Positions 15,535 through 23,613 of a DNA stretch of 64,000 nt are shown piece after piece. Numbering within the stretch: position 1 is the stretch's first letter; every line of letters begins with the position of its first letter. The stretch is taken from assembly GCF_015905305.1 (NCBI RefSeq), contig NZ_JADZLQ010000001.1:1264599-1328598 (forward strand), written 5' to 3'. The notes under the pieces were generated by a model that was given only the letters and a program-made list of their open reading frames with translations, searched no databases and had not been told where the DNA came from. The stretch comes from Pinirhizobacter soli. GTDB lineage: Bacteria; Pseudomonadota; Gammaproteobacteria; Xanthomonadales; Rhodanobacteraceae. The translations under genes were made by a program, and so were the position numbers.

Positions 15535-16602
15535 TCAGTGGACTCCCAACGACGGGCTGGCAGTCAGCGCAGCAGCGACCGGCGCCACCATGTTGGTACC
15601 GCTGTCGCCTGCCTTGCCGGAGGGCGCGGCTTCTGCCTTGACCGGGACCGAAGCCGCCGCATCGTTGGCCTTCACGGGCGTGACTGCGGACTTCGAAGCA
15701 GGCGCCGGCGCCTGCGCGAGCTTCCCTGCCACGCGATCGTCGTCGCTGTAGAAGCGCGCCGGCGCGGCCTTGTCGCTCATCACCACGATCAGCACGCGGC
15801 GGTTACGGTTGCGGCCGTCGATGGTCCCATTGTCGGCGGCGGGACGGAACTCGCCCCAGCCGATGATACCCACGCGGTGCGGGTCGACGCCGCTTCCGGT
15901 GAGCAGGCGCGCCACGCTTGCCGCGCGTGCCGCGGACAATTCCCAGTTCGAAGGAAAAATCGCGCTGGCGATGGGCGTGGTGTCGGTATAGCCCTCGATA
16001 CGCATCGGGTTCGGGAACGGGGTGAGGATGCCGGCCACATGGCGCAGCACGTCTTCGGCGGGCGCGGAGAGCCGCGCGGCGCCGCTGGCAAAGAGAATAT
16101 CGGTGCGCACTTCGATCTCGAGCCAGTTGTCGGTACGGCGCACGGCAACCAGGTCCTTGTCGATCAGGGGCTGCAAGGCCTTATGTACCTGTTCGGCGAT
16201 GGCATCAAGGTTGGCCGCTTCACCTGTCTTCGCATCGGCCGCGTGCAGGTTGTCGGCCGTGGGGCCAGCCTCGGGAGCGGCACCCTCGTGACCGGGCAGC
16301 GGCAGGTCGCGCGGCGGGATGGGTACGTCGATGCGCGCCACGGGCGCGGCCTGGGCCACGCGCGACTTGTTTGGCATGGGCACCTGGGCCGAAGGATCAC
16401 CCGCGCGCGGCGCCTGGATCACCTGGGGCGTGCCGTGGAAGGCTTCGTTGATCGAGGCCGCCATCACCCGGAACTTGGTTTCGTTCACGGCCGAGACCGC
16501 ATACATCACAACGAACAGCGCCAGCAGCAAGGTAATCAGGTCGCCGTAGGGGATGGCCCAGCGCTCATGGTTGATGTGTTCTTCGTGATGACGGCGCTTC
16601 AT
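15535..16602 (-). CDS. motD: Flagellar motor stator protein MotD (MotB family)
   Basis: 355 residues. Basic N terminus, then one membrane helix with the proton-binding Asp21 ('YGDLITLLLALFVVMYA'), a periplasmic linker rich in Pro, and an OmpA/MotB peptidoglycan-binding domain (about 170-300: 'LFASGAARLSAPAEDVL', 'IEGYTDTTPI', 'ELSAARAASVARLL', 'NRNRRVLIVV'). The last 55 residues are an Ala/Lys tail beyond the usual domain. It forms the stationary ring with MotC. Start and motC stop overlap by ATGA. Confidence 0.93.
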   Translation of the reverse strand: MKRRHHEEHINHERWAIPYGDLITLLLALFVVMYAVSAVNETKFRVMAASINEAFHGTPQVIQAPRAGDPSAQVPMPNKSRVAQAAPVARIDVPIPPRDLPLPGHEGAAPEAGPTADNLHAADAKTGEAANLDAIAEQVHKALQPLIDKDLVAVRRTDNWLEIEVRTDILFASGAARLSAPAEDVLRHVAGILTPFPNPMRIEGYTDTTPIASAIFPSNWELSAARAASVARLLTGSGVDPHRVGIIGWGEFRPAADNGTIDGRNRNRRVLIVVMSDKAAPARFYSDDDRVAGKLAQAPAPASKSAVTPVKANDAAASVPVKAEAAPSGKAGDSGTNMVAPVAAALTASPSLGVH

Positions 16603-17339
16603 GGCAGGTAGCCCTGCAACTTGCTTTCGATATGCCGGGGGTTGTCACCCTGCGCGATGGAGACCAGTCCCTCCACCAGCATCTCGCGCATCTGCGAGCG
16701 GCCACGGGAAATGCTTTTCAGCCGCGAAGCAATCGGCAGCATCAGCAGGTTCGCCAGGCCAATGCCATAGATGGTGGCAACGAACGCCGCGGCGATGCCG
16801 TGGCCGAGCTTGCTCGGGTCGGCGAGGTTCTGCATCACGGCCATCAGTCCCATCACCGCGCCGATGATGCCCATGGTGGGTGAATAAGCGCCGGCGTTCT
16901 CGAACACCTTGGCAGCGTCAAGGTCCGAATGCTCGCGCGTGAGCACTTCCACTTCCAGCACGCTGCGCATGGCGTCGGGTTCGGTGCCATCCACCAGCAA
17001 CTGCAAACCCTTGCGCACGAAAGGATCCGTTTCGCGCTCGATGCCGCCTTCCAGGCCCAACAGGCCCTGGCGGCGCGACACTTCGCTCCAGCTGACGATG
17101 CGGCCGACGAGTTCGCGGGCCTCGTCCACCGGCGGCCGGTACACCCACGGCAGCATGACCATGGCGCGTTTGAGCGTTTCGCTCGATGTCTGCACCAGCA
17201 AGGCGGCTGCGGTACCGACGAAGACGATGACGAAGGCGGCCGGATTCCACAGGGCGTCGATGGAACTGCCCTTGAGGATGGTGCCGACGATGATGACGAC
17301 GAATGCCAGGATCGTGCCGCCGAGGCTGACCAGGTTCAT
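16599..17339 (-). CDS. motC: Flagellar motor stator protein MotC (MotA family)
   Basis: 246 residues, four membrane segments (about 4-24, 27-47, 145-165, 180-200) and a cytoplasmic loop that contacts FliG. 'AYSPTMGIIGAVMGLMAVM' is the classic MotA third-helix block with the conserved Pro. Together with MotD it makes a proton-driven stator of the Pseudomonas MotCD type. The ATG at 17339 overlaps the cheA stop (ATGA); a longer frame would reach into cheA. No MotAB pair is in the window. Confidence 0.93.
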   Translation of the reverse strand: MNLVSLGGTILAFVVIIVGTILKGSSIDALWNPAAFVIVFVGTAAALLVQTSSETLKRAMVMLPWVYRPPVDEARELVGRIVSWSEVSRRQGLLGLEGGIERETDPFVRKGLQLLVDGTEPDAMRSVLEVEVLTREHSDLDAAKVFENAGAYSPTMGIIGAVMGLMAVMQNLADPSKLGHGIAAAFVATIYGIGLANLLMLPIASRLKSISRGRSQMREMLVEGLVSIAQGDNPRHIESKLQGYLP

Positions 17340-19384
17340 CAGGCGAGCCCCCGCGGTGCAGGCAGCCACGACTGGCTGCCGTCGGCAAGCGAGGAAAGAT
17401 CAAGCACCAGCGCGATGGCGCCGTCGCCGGTGATGGTGGCGCCGGCGATGCCCGGGACATCCTTCAGCAGGCTGCCCAGTGGCTTGGCCATGACGTCTTC
17501 ACGGCCCAGTACGTCATCGACCAGGCAACCCACGCGCTGACTGCCGATATGCACCACCACCACGTGGCGGCCTCCGGCGGGCGCGTTCGCCCATTGCGCC
17601 AGATCGCACAGCGGCAGCGCGCGGCCACGGTGGCTGGCGACGACGCGACCATCCACGACGCTCACCTGCCCGGCCGCCAGTTCGAATACCTCGGCGATGT
17701 TCGACAGCGGCAACGCCAGCCGCCGGTTTCCCACGCGCACCATCAGCACGCGCAGGATCGCCAGCGTCAACGGCACCGACAGGCGGATCTCGCTGCCCTG
17801 GCCTGCCACCGAATCGATCGCCAGCGTGCCGCCGAGTTCGACGATCTTGGTCTTGACCACATCCATGCCCACGCCGCGGCCGGAGATGTCCGAGACTTCG
17901 GCGCGGGTGGAGAACCCCGGGCGGAAGATCAGTTCGAAACACTCGGTGGTGTCCAGGCGCGCGGCCTGCTCTTCGTCAAGGAGACCCTTTTCCACGGCCT
18001 TGCGGCGCAGCACTTCCGGATCCATGCCGCGGCCGTCGTCGGCCACGGTGATGATGATGCGGTCGCCTACCTGGGCGGCGGCAAGGCGCACGGTTCCCTG
18101 CGCGCGCTTCTTGAACCGGGCACGGTCGGCCGGACCCTCGATGCCATGGTCCACGGCATTGCGCAACAGGTGGATGAGCGGATCGGCCAGGGCCTCGACC
18201 ACGGTGCGGTCGAGATCCGTTTCCTCACCCTCGGTCTTCAATTCGATGTCCTTGCCCAATTGGCGGGCAAGGTCGCGCACGATGCGCGGGAAACGCTGGA
18301 ACAGCTTGCCGATCGGCTGCATCCGCATGCGCAGCACGGCGTTCTGCAAGTCCGCTGCGACGCGCTCGAGTTCGGCGACGGCGCGGTTCATCGCCTCGCC
18401 CTGCCCTTCGCCGGCCAGCATGGTAAGGCGGTTGCGCACCAGCACCAGTTCGCCGGCGGCATTGACCAGGCCATCCAGGCGGGCGGTGTCGACGCGGACG
18501 GTGCTCTCGGCCGTTGCGCCTGCGCGGGCCGGGTTGGCGGCGGCAGCTGGCGTTGCGGCAACCGGCGCTGGCGCGGCCACAACTACCGGCGCAACTGCGG
18601 CCGCGGCAGGCATGGCGGCGGGTGCCGCGCCGCCCGGGCCCTTGCCCGACCCATGCAGGGCGTCGAGCATGGCTTCGAATTCATCATCGTCGATGGCGGT
18701 GCTGGATGCTGCCTTCGCGGCCGGCACCACCGGTGCAGGGCTCGCCTCTGCCACGGTCGCGTCGACCGTGCCGGGCGCGCCACCGGCGCCGTAGAGGGAA
18801 TCGAGCAGGGCTTCGAATTCATCGTCGCCGATCGGCGCATCGCCGGTTGCCGCCACGGGCGCGGCGGGCACGTGCGCGACCGCCGCTTCGTGTCCACGAC
18901 CCGCGCGTGCGGCACAGATCAGGGCCTCGAACTCGTCGTCGATGGGATCCAGGCAAGGACCGGCTGCGGCGACGGGCTCAGGCACGCTCACCGCGTCGAC
19001 ATCCTGCTGCGCCTCAAGGCGGCGCAACAGGCTCGCCGGCGCCTCGCGAAGCGTCTCGCCGGCATCGCACGCGCGCATCATGTCGTTGAGCAGGTCCAGC
19101 GACTCCAGCAGCGCATCCATGTGCGCGGAGTTCAGCAACAAGGTGTGGTTGCGGGCCTGGTTCAGCAGGTCTTCGGCGCGGTGGCAAAGCGCCACCATCG
19201 GGTCGAAGCCCAAGAATCCGGCGCCACCCTTCACGGTGTGGAACGCGCGGAACACCGCGTTGAGCAACTCCGTGTCGGAGGGTTGCGTTTCCAGTTCCAC
19301 CAGCTGTTCGCCGAGACGGTCCAACAGCTCCCCGGCCTCGACCAGGAAAACATTGACCAGCTCGCTGTCCAGCTCGACGCTCAT
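17339..19384 (-). CDS. cheA: Chemotaxis histidine kinase CheA of the flagellar operon, with three DDEFEA repeats
   Basis: 681 residues: Hpt domain with 'FRAFHTVKGGAGFLG' (His49), a long Ala/Pro linker (about 125-290), dimerisation helices, HATPase ('LIHLLRNAVDHGIE', 'DDGRGMD', 'GRGVGMDVVKTKI') and a CheW-like C domain. No P2 domain is recognisable. In its place the linker carries three copies of a short acidic motif, DDEFEAL(L/M)D..(L/Y)G, at 149, 187 and 233. In Vibrio the corresponding linker region of CheA (LID) is what ParP holds, so these repeats may be docking sites. CheB, which follows cheA in Pseudomonas, is absent; motC follows directly. Confidence 0.94.
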   Translation of the reverse strand: MSVELDSELVNVFLVEAGELLDRLGEQLVELETQPSDTELLNAVFRAFHTVKGGAGFLGFDPMVALCHRAEDLLNQARNHTLLLNSAHMDALLESLDLLNDMMRACDAGETLREAPASLLRRLEAQQDVDAVSVPEPVAAAGPCLDPIDDEFEALICAARAGRGHEAAVAHVPAAPVAATGDAPIGDDEFEALLDSLYGAGGAPGTVDATVAEASPAPVVPAAKAASSTAIDDDEFEAMLDALHGSGKGPGGAAPAAMPAAAAVAPVVVAAPAPVAATPAAAANPARAGATAESTVRVDTARLDGLVNAAGELVLVRNRLTMLAGEGQGEAMNRAVAELERVAADLQNAVLRMRMQPIGKLFQRFPRIVRDLARQLGKDIELKTEGEETDLDRTVVEALADPLIHLLRNAVDHGIEGPADRARFKKRAQGTVRLAAAQVGDRIIITVADDGRGMDPEVLRRKAVEKGLLDEEQAARLDTTECFELIFRPGFSTRAEVSDISGRGVGMDVVKTKIVELGGTLAIDSVAGQGSEIRLSVPLTLAILRVLMVRVGNRRLALPLSNIAEVFELAAGQVSVVDGRVVASHRGRALPLCDLAQWANAPAGGRHVVVVHIGSQRVGCLVDDVLGREDVMAKPLGSLLKDVPGIAGATITGDGAIALVLDLSSLADGSQSWLPAPRGLA

Positions 19385-19393
19385 CGTTATCCC

Positions 19394-20041
19394 TTAGAAG
19401 CCGAATTCGCTGAGCATGCGATCGACTTCGTCCTGGGCGACCCGGTCGCTTGCGGGCGCGGCGGTCGTGCCTGCAAGGGTGCCGGTCAGGCGCACCAGTT
19501 CCAGCAGCGAGGTATCGACCTTGCCCAGGAAATCGGCAACCTTGCGCACGCGCTGGCCGGAGAGGTCCTGCCAGGATTGCGCTTCGACCATCTCGCCCAG
19601 GCCCGCATCGGCGGCCACGGAGAATTCGTCCACGTGGGACGCCAGGGCGAAAGCGGCGGCCGAGAAATCGGTGCTGGCCGGATCCACGGCCATCAGTTCG
19701 TCGGCCTCGCGCGAGAGCGCCTGGACCTGTGGGCGCAACTTCTCGGAGAAATCAAGGCTGCGATGGGCAGCGGTGGCGCTCATCTCCAGCACGTCGGTAA
19801 GGTGCTTGCGAGCATCGCCCATGGTGCCCGGCTCGCCATCGGAGGAAATATCCGAAGACAGGCGGCGCACGGCATCGTGCAGGTCGCGCGCGAGGCAACC
19901 CATGGCGCGGAAAAGGTGTTGCTCGCGGCTGCGGATGAGCGTGTCCAGGGCCTGTTCGAAGTCGGCGCGGTCGCCTGAATCGAGCAGTTCGCGTAGCGCC
20001 GGGGGCACGTCATGGCCCAGCGGTGAAATCATCGTGTTCAT
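19394..20041 (-). CDS. cheZ: CheY-P phosphatase CheZ
   Basis: 215 residues, mostly long helices. The active-site block 'QSWQDLSGQRVRKV' gives Asp159 and Gln163, matching Asp143/Gln147 of E. coli CheZ. The last residues 'QDEVDRMLSEFGF' match the CheY-binding C-terminal helix. It removes phosphate from CheY to reset the motor. It lies between cheY (8 bases upstream) and cheA. A start three codons later (second Met) is possible. Confidence 0.94.
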   Translation of the reverse strand: MNTMISPLGHDVPPALRELLDSGDRADFEQALDTLIRSREQHLFRAMGCLARDLHDAVRRLSSDISSDGEPGTMGDARKHLTDVLEMSATAAHRSLDFSEKLRPQVQALSREADELMAVDPASTDFSAAAFALASHVDEFSVAADAGLGEMVEAQSWQDLSGQRVRKVADFLGKVDTSLLELVRLTGTLAGTTAAPASDRVAQDEVDRMLSEFGF

Positions 20042-20049
20042 GGCTGTCC

Positions 20050-20436
20050 TTAGCTCGCGGCCGCGAGGCGTTCGAAGATGCGGTCGAGTTTTTCCTTCAG
20101 CGTGACGGCGGTGAACGGCTTGACGACATAGCCGTTCACGCCGCTCTGCGCGGCGGCGATGATCTGGTCCCGGTTGTTCTCGGCGGTGACCATCAGCACC
20201 GGCAGGTGCTTCAAGGCCGCGTCCGCGCGAATGGCACGCAGCAGGTCGATGCCGGTCATGTTGGGCATGTTCCAGTCGGTCACCACCAGGTCGAACGGGG
20301 CCGCGCGCAACGAGGCAAGCGCGGTGACGCCGTCCTCGGCCTCGGCGATGGCCGTATTGGTGAAGCCGAGCTCGACCAGGAGGTTCCTGACGATGCGGCG
20401 CATGGTGGAAAAATCGTCCACCACCAGGATTTTCAT
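20050..20436 (-). CDS. cheY: Chemotaxis response regulator CheY (flagellar switch)
   Basis: 128 residues. Asp7/Asp8 pocket, phosphoacceptor Asp54 ('[12 protein letters not shown]'), Thr in 'MVTAE' and Lys106 ('VVKPFTA'); very close to Pseudomonas CheY, including '[15 protein letters not shown]'. Binds FliM when phosphorylated. The ATG at 20436 matches the family start; the longer frame overlaps fliA. It follows fliA by 61 bases and precedes cheZ. Confidence 0.96.
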   Translation of the reverse strand: MKILVVDDFSTMRRIVRNLLVELGFTNTAIAEAEDGVTALASLRAAPFDLVVTDWNMPNMTGIDLLRAIRADAALKHLPVLMVTAENNRDQIIAAAQSGVNGYVVKPFTAVTLKEKLDRIFERLAAAS

Positions 20437-20497
20437 GTTCTTGTCCAAAACGTGTCTCCGCGAGGCGTTCGCGCTACTTCTATTCGTCGGTGCTTCT

Positions 20498-21229
20498 TCA
20501 GGCCCGCTCGCGCCAGCCACCCATGCGGGCGCGGAGGCGGATCAGGGCTTGACCATGGATCTGGCACACGCGTGATTCGCTTACCCCGAGGATGGCGCCG
20601 ACCTCCTTGAGGTTCAGCTCCTGCTCGTAATAGAGCGACATGACCAGCTTTTCGCGTTCGGGCAGGGAATCGATCGAGTCGGCCAGGGCCTCGCGCATGC
20701 CTTCGCGCTCGAAGAGCGCATCGGGCCCCTGGGCGTCGGGGTCGGCCACGTCGATGGCCGAACCTTCGTCACCCTCGGGAGCCGACAGCGACAGCAGGCG
20801 TGCGCCCGCGGCGTCGGCGAGGATCTGGTTGTATTCGAGCGCATCGATGCCAAGGCGCTTCATCACCTCCGAATCGTCAGCATCGGCGCCGGTCTCGTTC
20901 TCGATCTGTCGCGTCACCTCCGCTACTTCACGTACCTTGCGATGGACCGAGCGGGGCGTCCAGTCCGTCTTGCGCAGCTCATCGAGCATGGCGCCACGGA
21001 TGCGGATGCCCGCGTATGTCTCGAAACTGGCCGCGCGCGTCGGCGAAAAATTCCTCGCCGCCTCGAGCAGGCCGATCATGCCGGCCTGGATGAGGTCGCC
21101 CACGTCCACACTTGCCGGCAGGCGCCCCATCAAGTGGTAGGCGATCCTGCGGACCAGCGGGGCGTGGATACGCACCAGCTCATCCGCCGGGATGCGCGAA
21201 ACCTCCAGGTATTCGGTGGCGACGCTCAT
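20498..21229 (-). CDS. fliA: RNA polymerase sigma-28 factor FliA
   Basis: 243 residues. Regions 2 ('[30 protein letters not shown]', '[29 protein letters not shown]'), 3 and 4 ('[41 protein letters not shown]') are complete. Directs transcription of late flagellar genes; matching promoters are visible at 5415 (chemotaxis operon) and 44650 (fliC). The start overlaps fleN by ATGA. The anti-sigma factor FlgM is not in the window. Confidence 0.97.
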   Translation of the reverse strand: MSVATEYLEVSRIPADELVRIHAPLVRRIAYHLMGRLPASVDVGDLIQAGMIGLLEAARNFSPTRAASFETYAGIRIRGAMLDELRKTDWTPRSVHRKVREVAEVTRQIENETGADADDSEVMKRLGIDALEYNQILADAAGARLLSLSAPEGDEGSAIDVADPDAQGPDALFEREGMREALADSIDSLPEREKLVMSLYYEQELNLKEVGAILGVSESRVCQIHGQALIRLRARMGGWRERA

Positions 21230-22155
21230 GACGGCAACCCTCCCATCGGACGGGGGCGCTCGCTGAAAAAGCCGATGCGACCCTGAGCGCGACGCTCGGG
21301 TTCGCCCCATGTATCGACCGCACGTGCCAGATTCTTGAATCCGAGCGCCGAACGGCTGCTTGGCCAGGCTTCGACGACCGCGGTCTGGCGACGGATCGCC
21401 TGGCGCAGGTATTCGTCGTGGGGGACCATCCCCATGAAATCGAGTGACACGTCCAGGAAGCGGCCAGTGACCCGGGAAAGCTTCTCGAACAATTGCTTAC
21501 CTTCCTGGGCGTGGCGAACCATGTTGGCCACGATGCGGAAGCGGGAAACGTCGAATTCGCGCGAAAGCACCTTGATCAGGGCGTAGGCGTCGGTGAGCGA
21601 GGTGGGCTCGTCGCAGACCACCACCACCACGTCGTCGGCGGCGGAGGCGAACATCGAGACACTGTCGGACAGGCCCGCGGCGGTATCGACGATAAGGAAT
21701 TCAGGGCGGACGACGAGCTCGTCGAAGGCGTGGATCACCGCCGCGTGCTCGACATTGGGCAGTTGCGCCATGCGGCGGGTGCCGGAGGTGGCCGGGATCA
21801 CCTTCAGGCCATGGCGCGACTCAATGATCAGTTCCTCGAGCCGGGCGCTGCCTTCGAGCAGGTGGCCCAGGTGGCGGGTGGGCTGCAGGCCCAGCAGCAC
21901 GTCGACGTTGGCCATGCCAAGGTCGGCGTCCAGCAGCAGGGTGTCTCGCCCGCCCATGGCCAGGGCCATGGCGAGGTTCACCGCCGTGGTGGTCTTGCCG
22001 ACACCCCCCTTGCCACCGGCGACCGCGATGGTGCGGCAGGCCTGGCGGTCGCCGATGAAGGCAAGCCCGGCTGCCTGGTGGGCGGCGACGGCGAGGTCGT
22101 TGCTGCTGATAGGCGGCGATGACATCTGCAGGTAATTTCCAATTGCAATGTTCAT
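21226..22155 (-). CDS. fleN: FleN/FlhG, MinD-like ATPase controlling flagellar number
   Basis: 309 residues. Walker A KGGVGKT at 49-55, A' box 'TLLLDADLGMANVDVLLGL', Walker B in 'EFLIVDTAAGL'. In Pseudomonas FleN binds FleQ and counteracts FlhF to hold one polar flagellum. An N-terminal tail of about 40 residues precedes the ATPase. It lies between flhF (14 bases) and fliA (ATGA). About 45 residues beyond the usual C-terminal membrane-targeting helix include 'AQGRIGFFSERPRP'. Confidence 0.95.
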   Translation of the reverse strand: MNIAIGNYLQMSSPPISSNDLAVAAHQAAGLAFIGDRQACRTIAVAGGKGGVGKTTTAVNLAMALAMGGRDTLLLDADLGMANVDVLLGLQPTRHLGHLLEGSARLEELIIESRHGLKVIPATSGTRRMAQLPNVEHAAVIHAFDELVVRPEFLIVDTAAGLSDSVSMFASAADDVVVVVCDEPTSLTDAYALIKVLSREFDVSRFRIVANMVRHAQEGKQLFEKLSRVTGRFLDVSLDFMGMVPHDEYLRQAIRRQTAVVEAWPSSRSALGFKNLARAVDTWGEPERRAQGRIGFFSERPRPMGGLPS

Positions 22156-22169
22156 GGGGATTCCGTTGC

Positions 22170-23489
22170 TTACGCCAGGGCGGCCTGGGCGACGCCGAAG
22201 CGGTCGGCCAGCAGGACATCGTCAGGTTCGGCCTGCCCGGTCTTGACCAGCTGGGCGGCGCGCAGGACGAGCTTTCGCGCATCCGCCGTGGCGATGTCTT
22301 CCGGTACACGCTGGCCGTCCGTGGTGTAGTCCAAGGGCAGCCGGCTTCGAATCAATGCAGAAAGCGCGCCACCCAGGAGCGGCGACTCGTCAAGCTTGGT
22401 CAGGATCACCGCCTGCGGCTTCAGCGGCTGGTAGGCGCGCACCGCATGCTCCATGGCCTGAGCCTGGGCATTGGCGGCCAGCACCAGGCACACGCGCACA
22501 TCCGAGGCGGTCCTTAGCGTTTCGAACTGGCTTTGCAGGCGCGGGTCGGTGCCGGCAAGGCCGGCGGTATCCACCAGCACCGTGTGGCGGCCGCGCAAGG
22601 GGTTGAGCACCGCGTGCAGGCTCGCTGAGTCGTGGGCGGCGTGCACCCGCACCCCGAGCAGGCGGCCGTAGTGCTCCAGCTGGGCCGCCGCGCCGATGCG
22701 GTACTGGTCGGTGGTGACCAGGGTGACGTTGTTCGCGCCATGGCGAAGCACCGCGCGGGCGGCGATCTTGGCGATGGTGGTGGTCTTGCCTACACCCGTG
22801 GGACCGACCAGGGCGACGACGCCGCCGAGCTGGTCGATCTCGCGGCCGCTGACGGCGATGTGCCGGGACAGCAGGCCCAACGGCAGGTAGCGCGACTGCT
22901 CCACGGTCATGTTGGGCGGCAGTTCCGCGGTGAGCATGCGGGCCACATCCGGATCCAGGCCCATGCGGGTCAGCTCGCGCAGCACGCGGGCCTGCAGGGG
23001 CTGTTCGCGGTCCAGCTGGTTCCAGGCCAGGCTCGACAGCTGGATCTGCAGCATTTCCTTCAGCTGGTTCAATTCTTCGCGCATGCCGTTGACGGCGATG
23101 TCCGGGCCCGGCACGCGGGTGGCGGCGCGGACGGCGTCGGCGACAGAAGCGGCAAGCGCCGCGGTGCCGTAACGGGTCGCCCCGGAGCGAGGAGTAGTGG
23201 GCGCAAGGTGACGCTCAGCGGCGGGTTCGGCCTCGGCCTTGCCCCTGGCGGCAGCTTTCGGGGCCGCGATCGGGGGTAGCTCGGCCCGCGGAGCCGGTGC
23301 GCTCTCGCGCTCGGCGCCGTGGTCGGCGGCCTCGCGCATCAGCGCCTCGTCGTAGTCGAGCGCCGCGATGATCTCGATACCTTCGGCGATCCGGCGGGAG
23401 GACAGGATCACCGAATCCGGGCCTTGTTCCTCACGCACTTCCCGCATGGCCTGTCGCATGTCAGCGGCAACGAATCGTTTGATCTTCAT
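22170..23489 (-). CDS. flhF: Flagellar SRP-type GTPase FlhF
   Basis: 439 residues. Basic N domain starting 'MKIKRFVAADMRQAMREVREEQGPDSVILSS' in the family pattern, an Ala/Pro linker, then the NG domains: G1 'LVGPTGVGKTTTIAKI', 'VTTDQYRIGAAAQLEHY', 'VLVDTAGL', 'ILTKLDES'. Places the first flagellar parts at the pole and is displaced by FleN. It is separated from flhA by 124 bases in which no sigma-28 or sigma-54 site is visible. Confidence 0.96.
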   Translation of the reverse strand: MKIKRFVAADMRQAMREVREEQGPDSVILSSRRIAEGIEIIAALDYDEALMREAADHGAERESAPAPRAELPPIAAPKAAARGKAEAEPAAERHLAPTTPRSGATRYGTAALAASVADAVRAATRVPGPDIAVNGMREELNQLKEMLQIQLSSLAWNQLDREQPLQARVLRELTRMGLDPDVARMLTAELPPNMTVEQSRYLPLGLLSRHIAVSGREIDQLGGVVALVGPTGVGKTTTIAKIAARAVLRHGANNVTLVTTDQYRIGAAAQLEHYGRLLGVRVHAAHDSASLHAVLNPLRGRHTVLVDTAGLAGTDPRLQSQFETLRTASDVRVCLVLAANAQAQAMEHAVRAYQPLKPQAVILTKLDESPLLGGALSALIRSRLPLDYTTDGQRVPEDIATADARKLVLRAAQLVKTGQAEPDDVLLADRFGVAQAALA

Positions 23490-23613
23490 GGCGTGGATCC
23501 GGAATGCGTGGCGATGGTCAAGGGGTTGGCGGTCATGGTGCGAACGGCGGTGTTCCGTCGTATGTCGTGGGTTTTCCGTCGTGTGCCGTTCATCGCTCGC
23601 CCAAGCCCCTTCT

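Noticed and set aside
17549-19978. Long plus-strand frame opposite cheA and cheZ
   Set aside because: Rich in His/Gly/Arg as expected for antisense of high-GC genes; cheA and cheZ are clear on the other strand.
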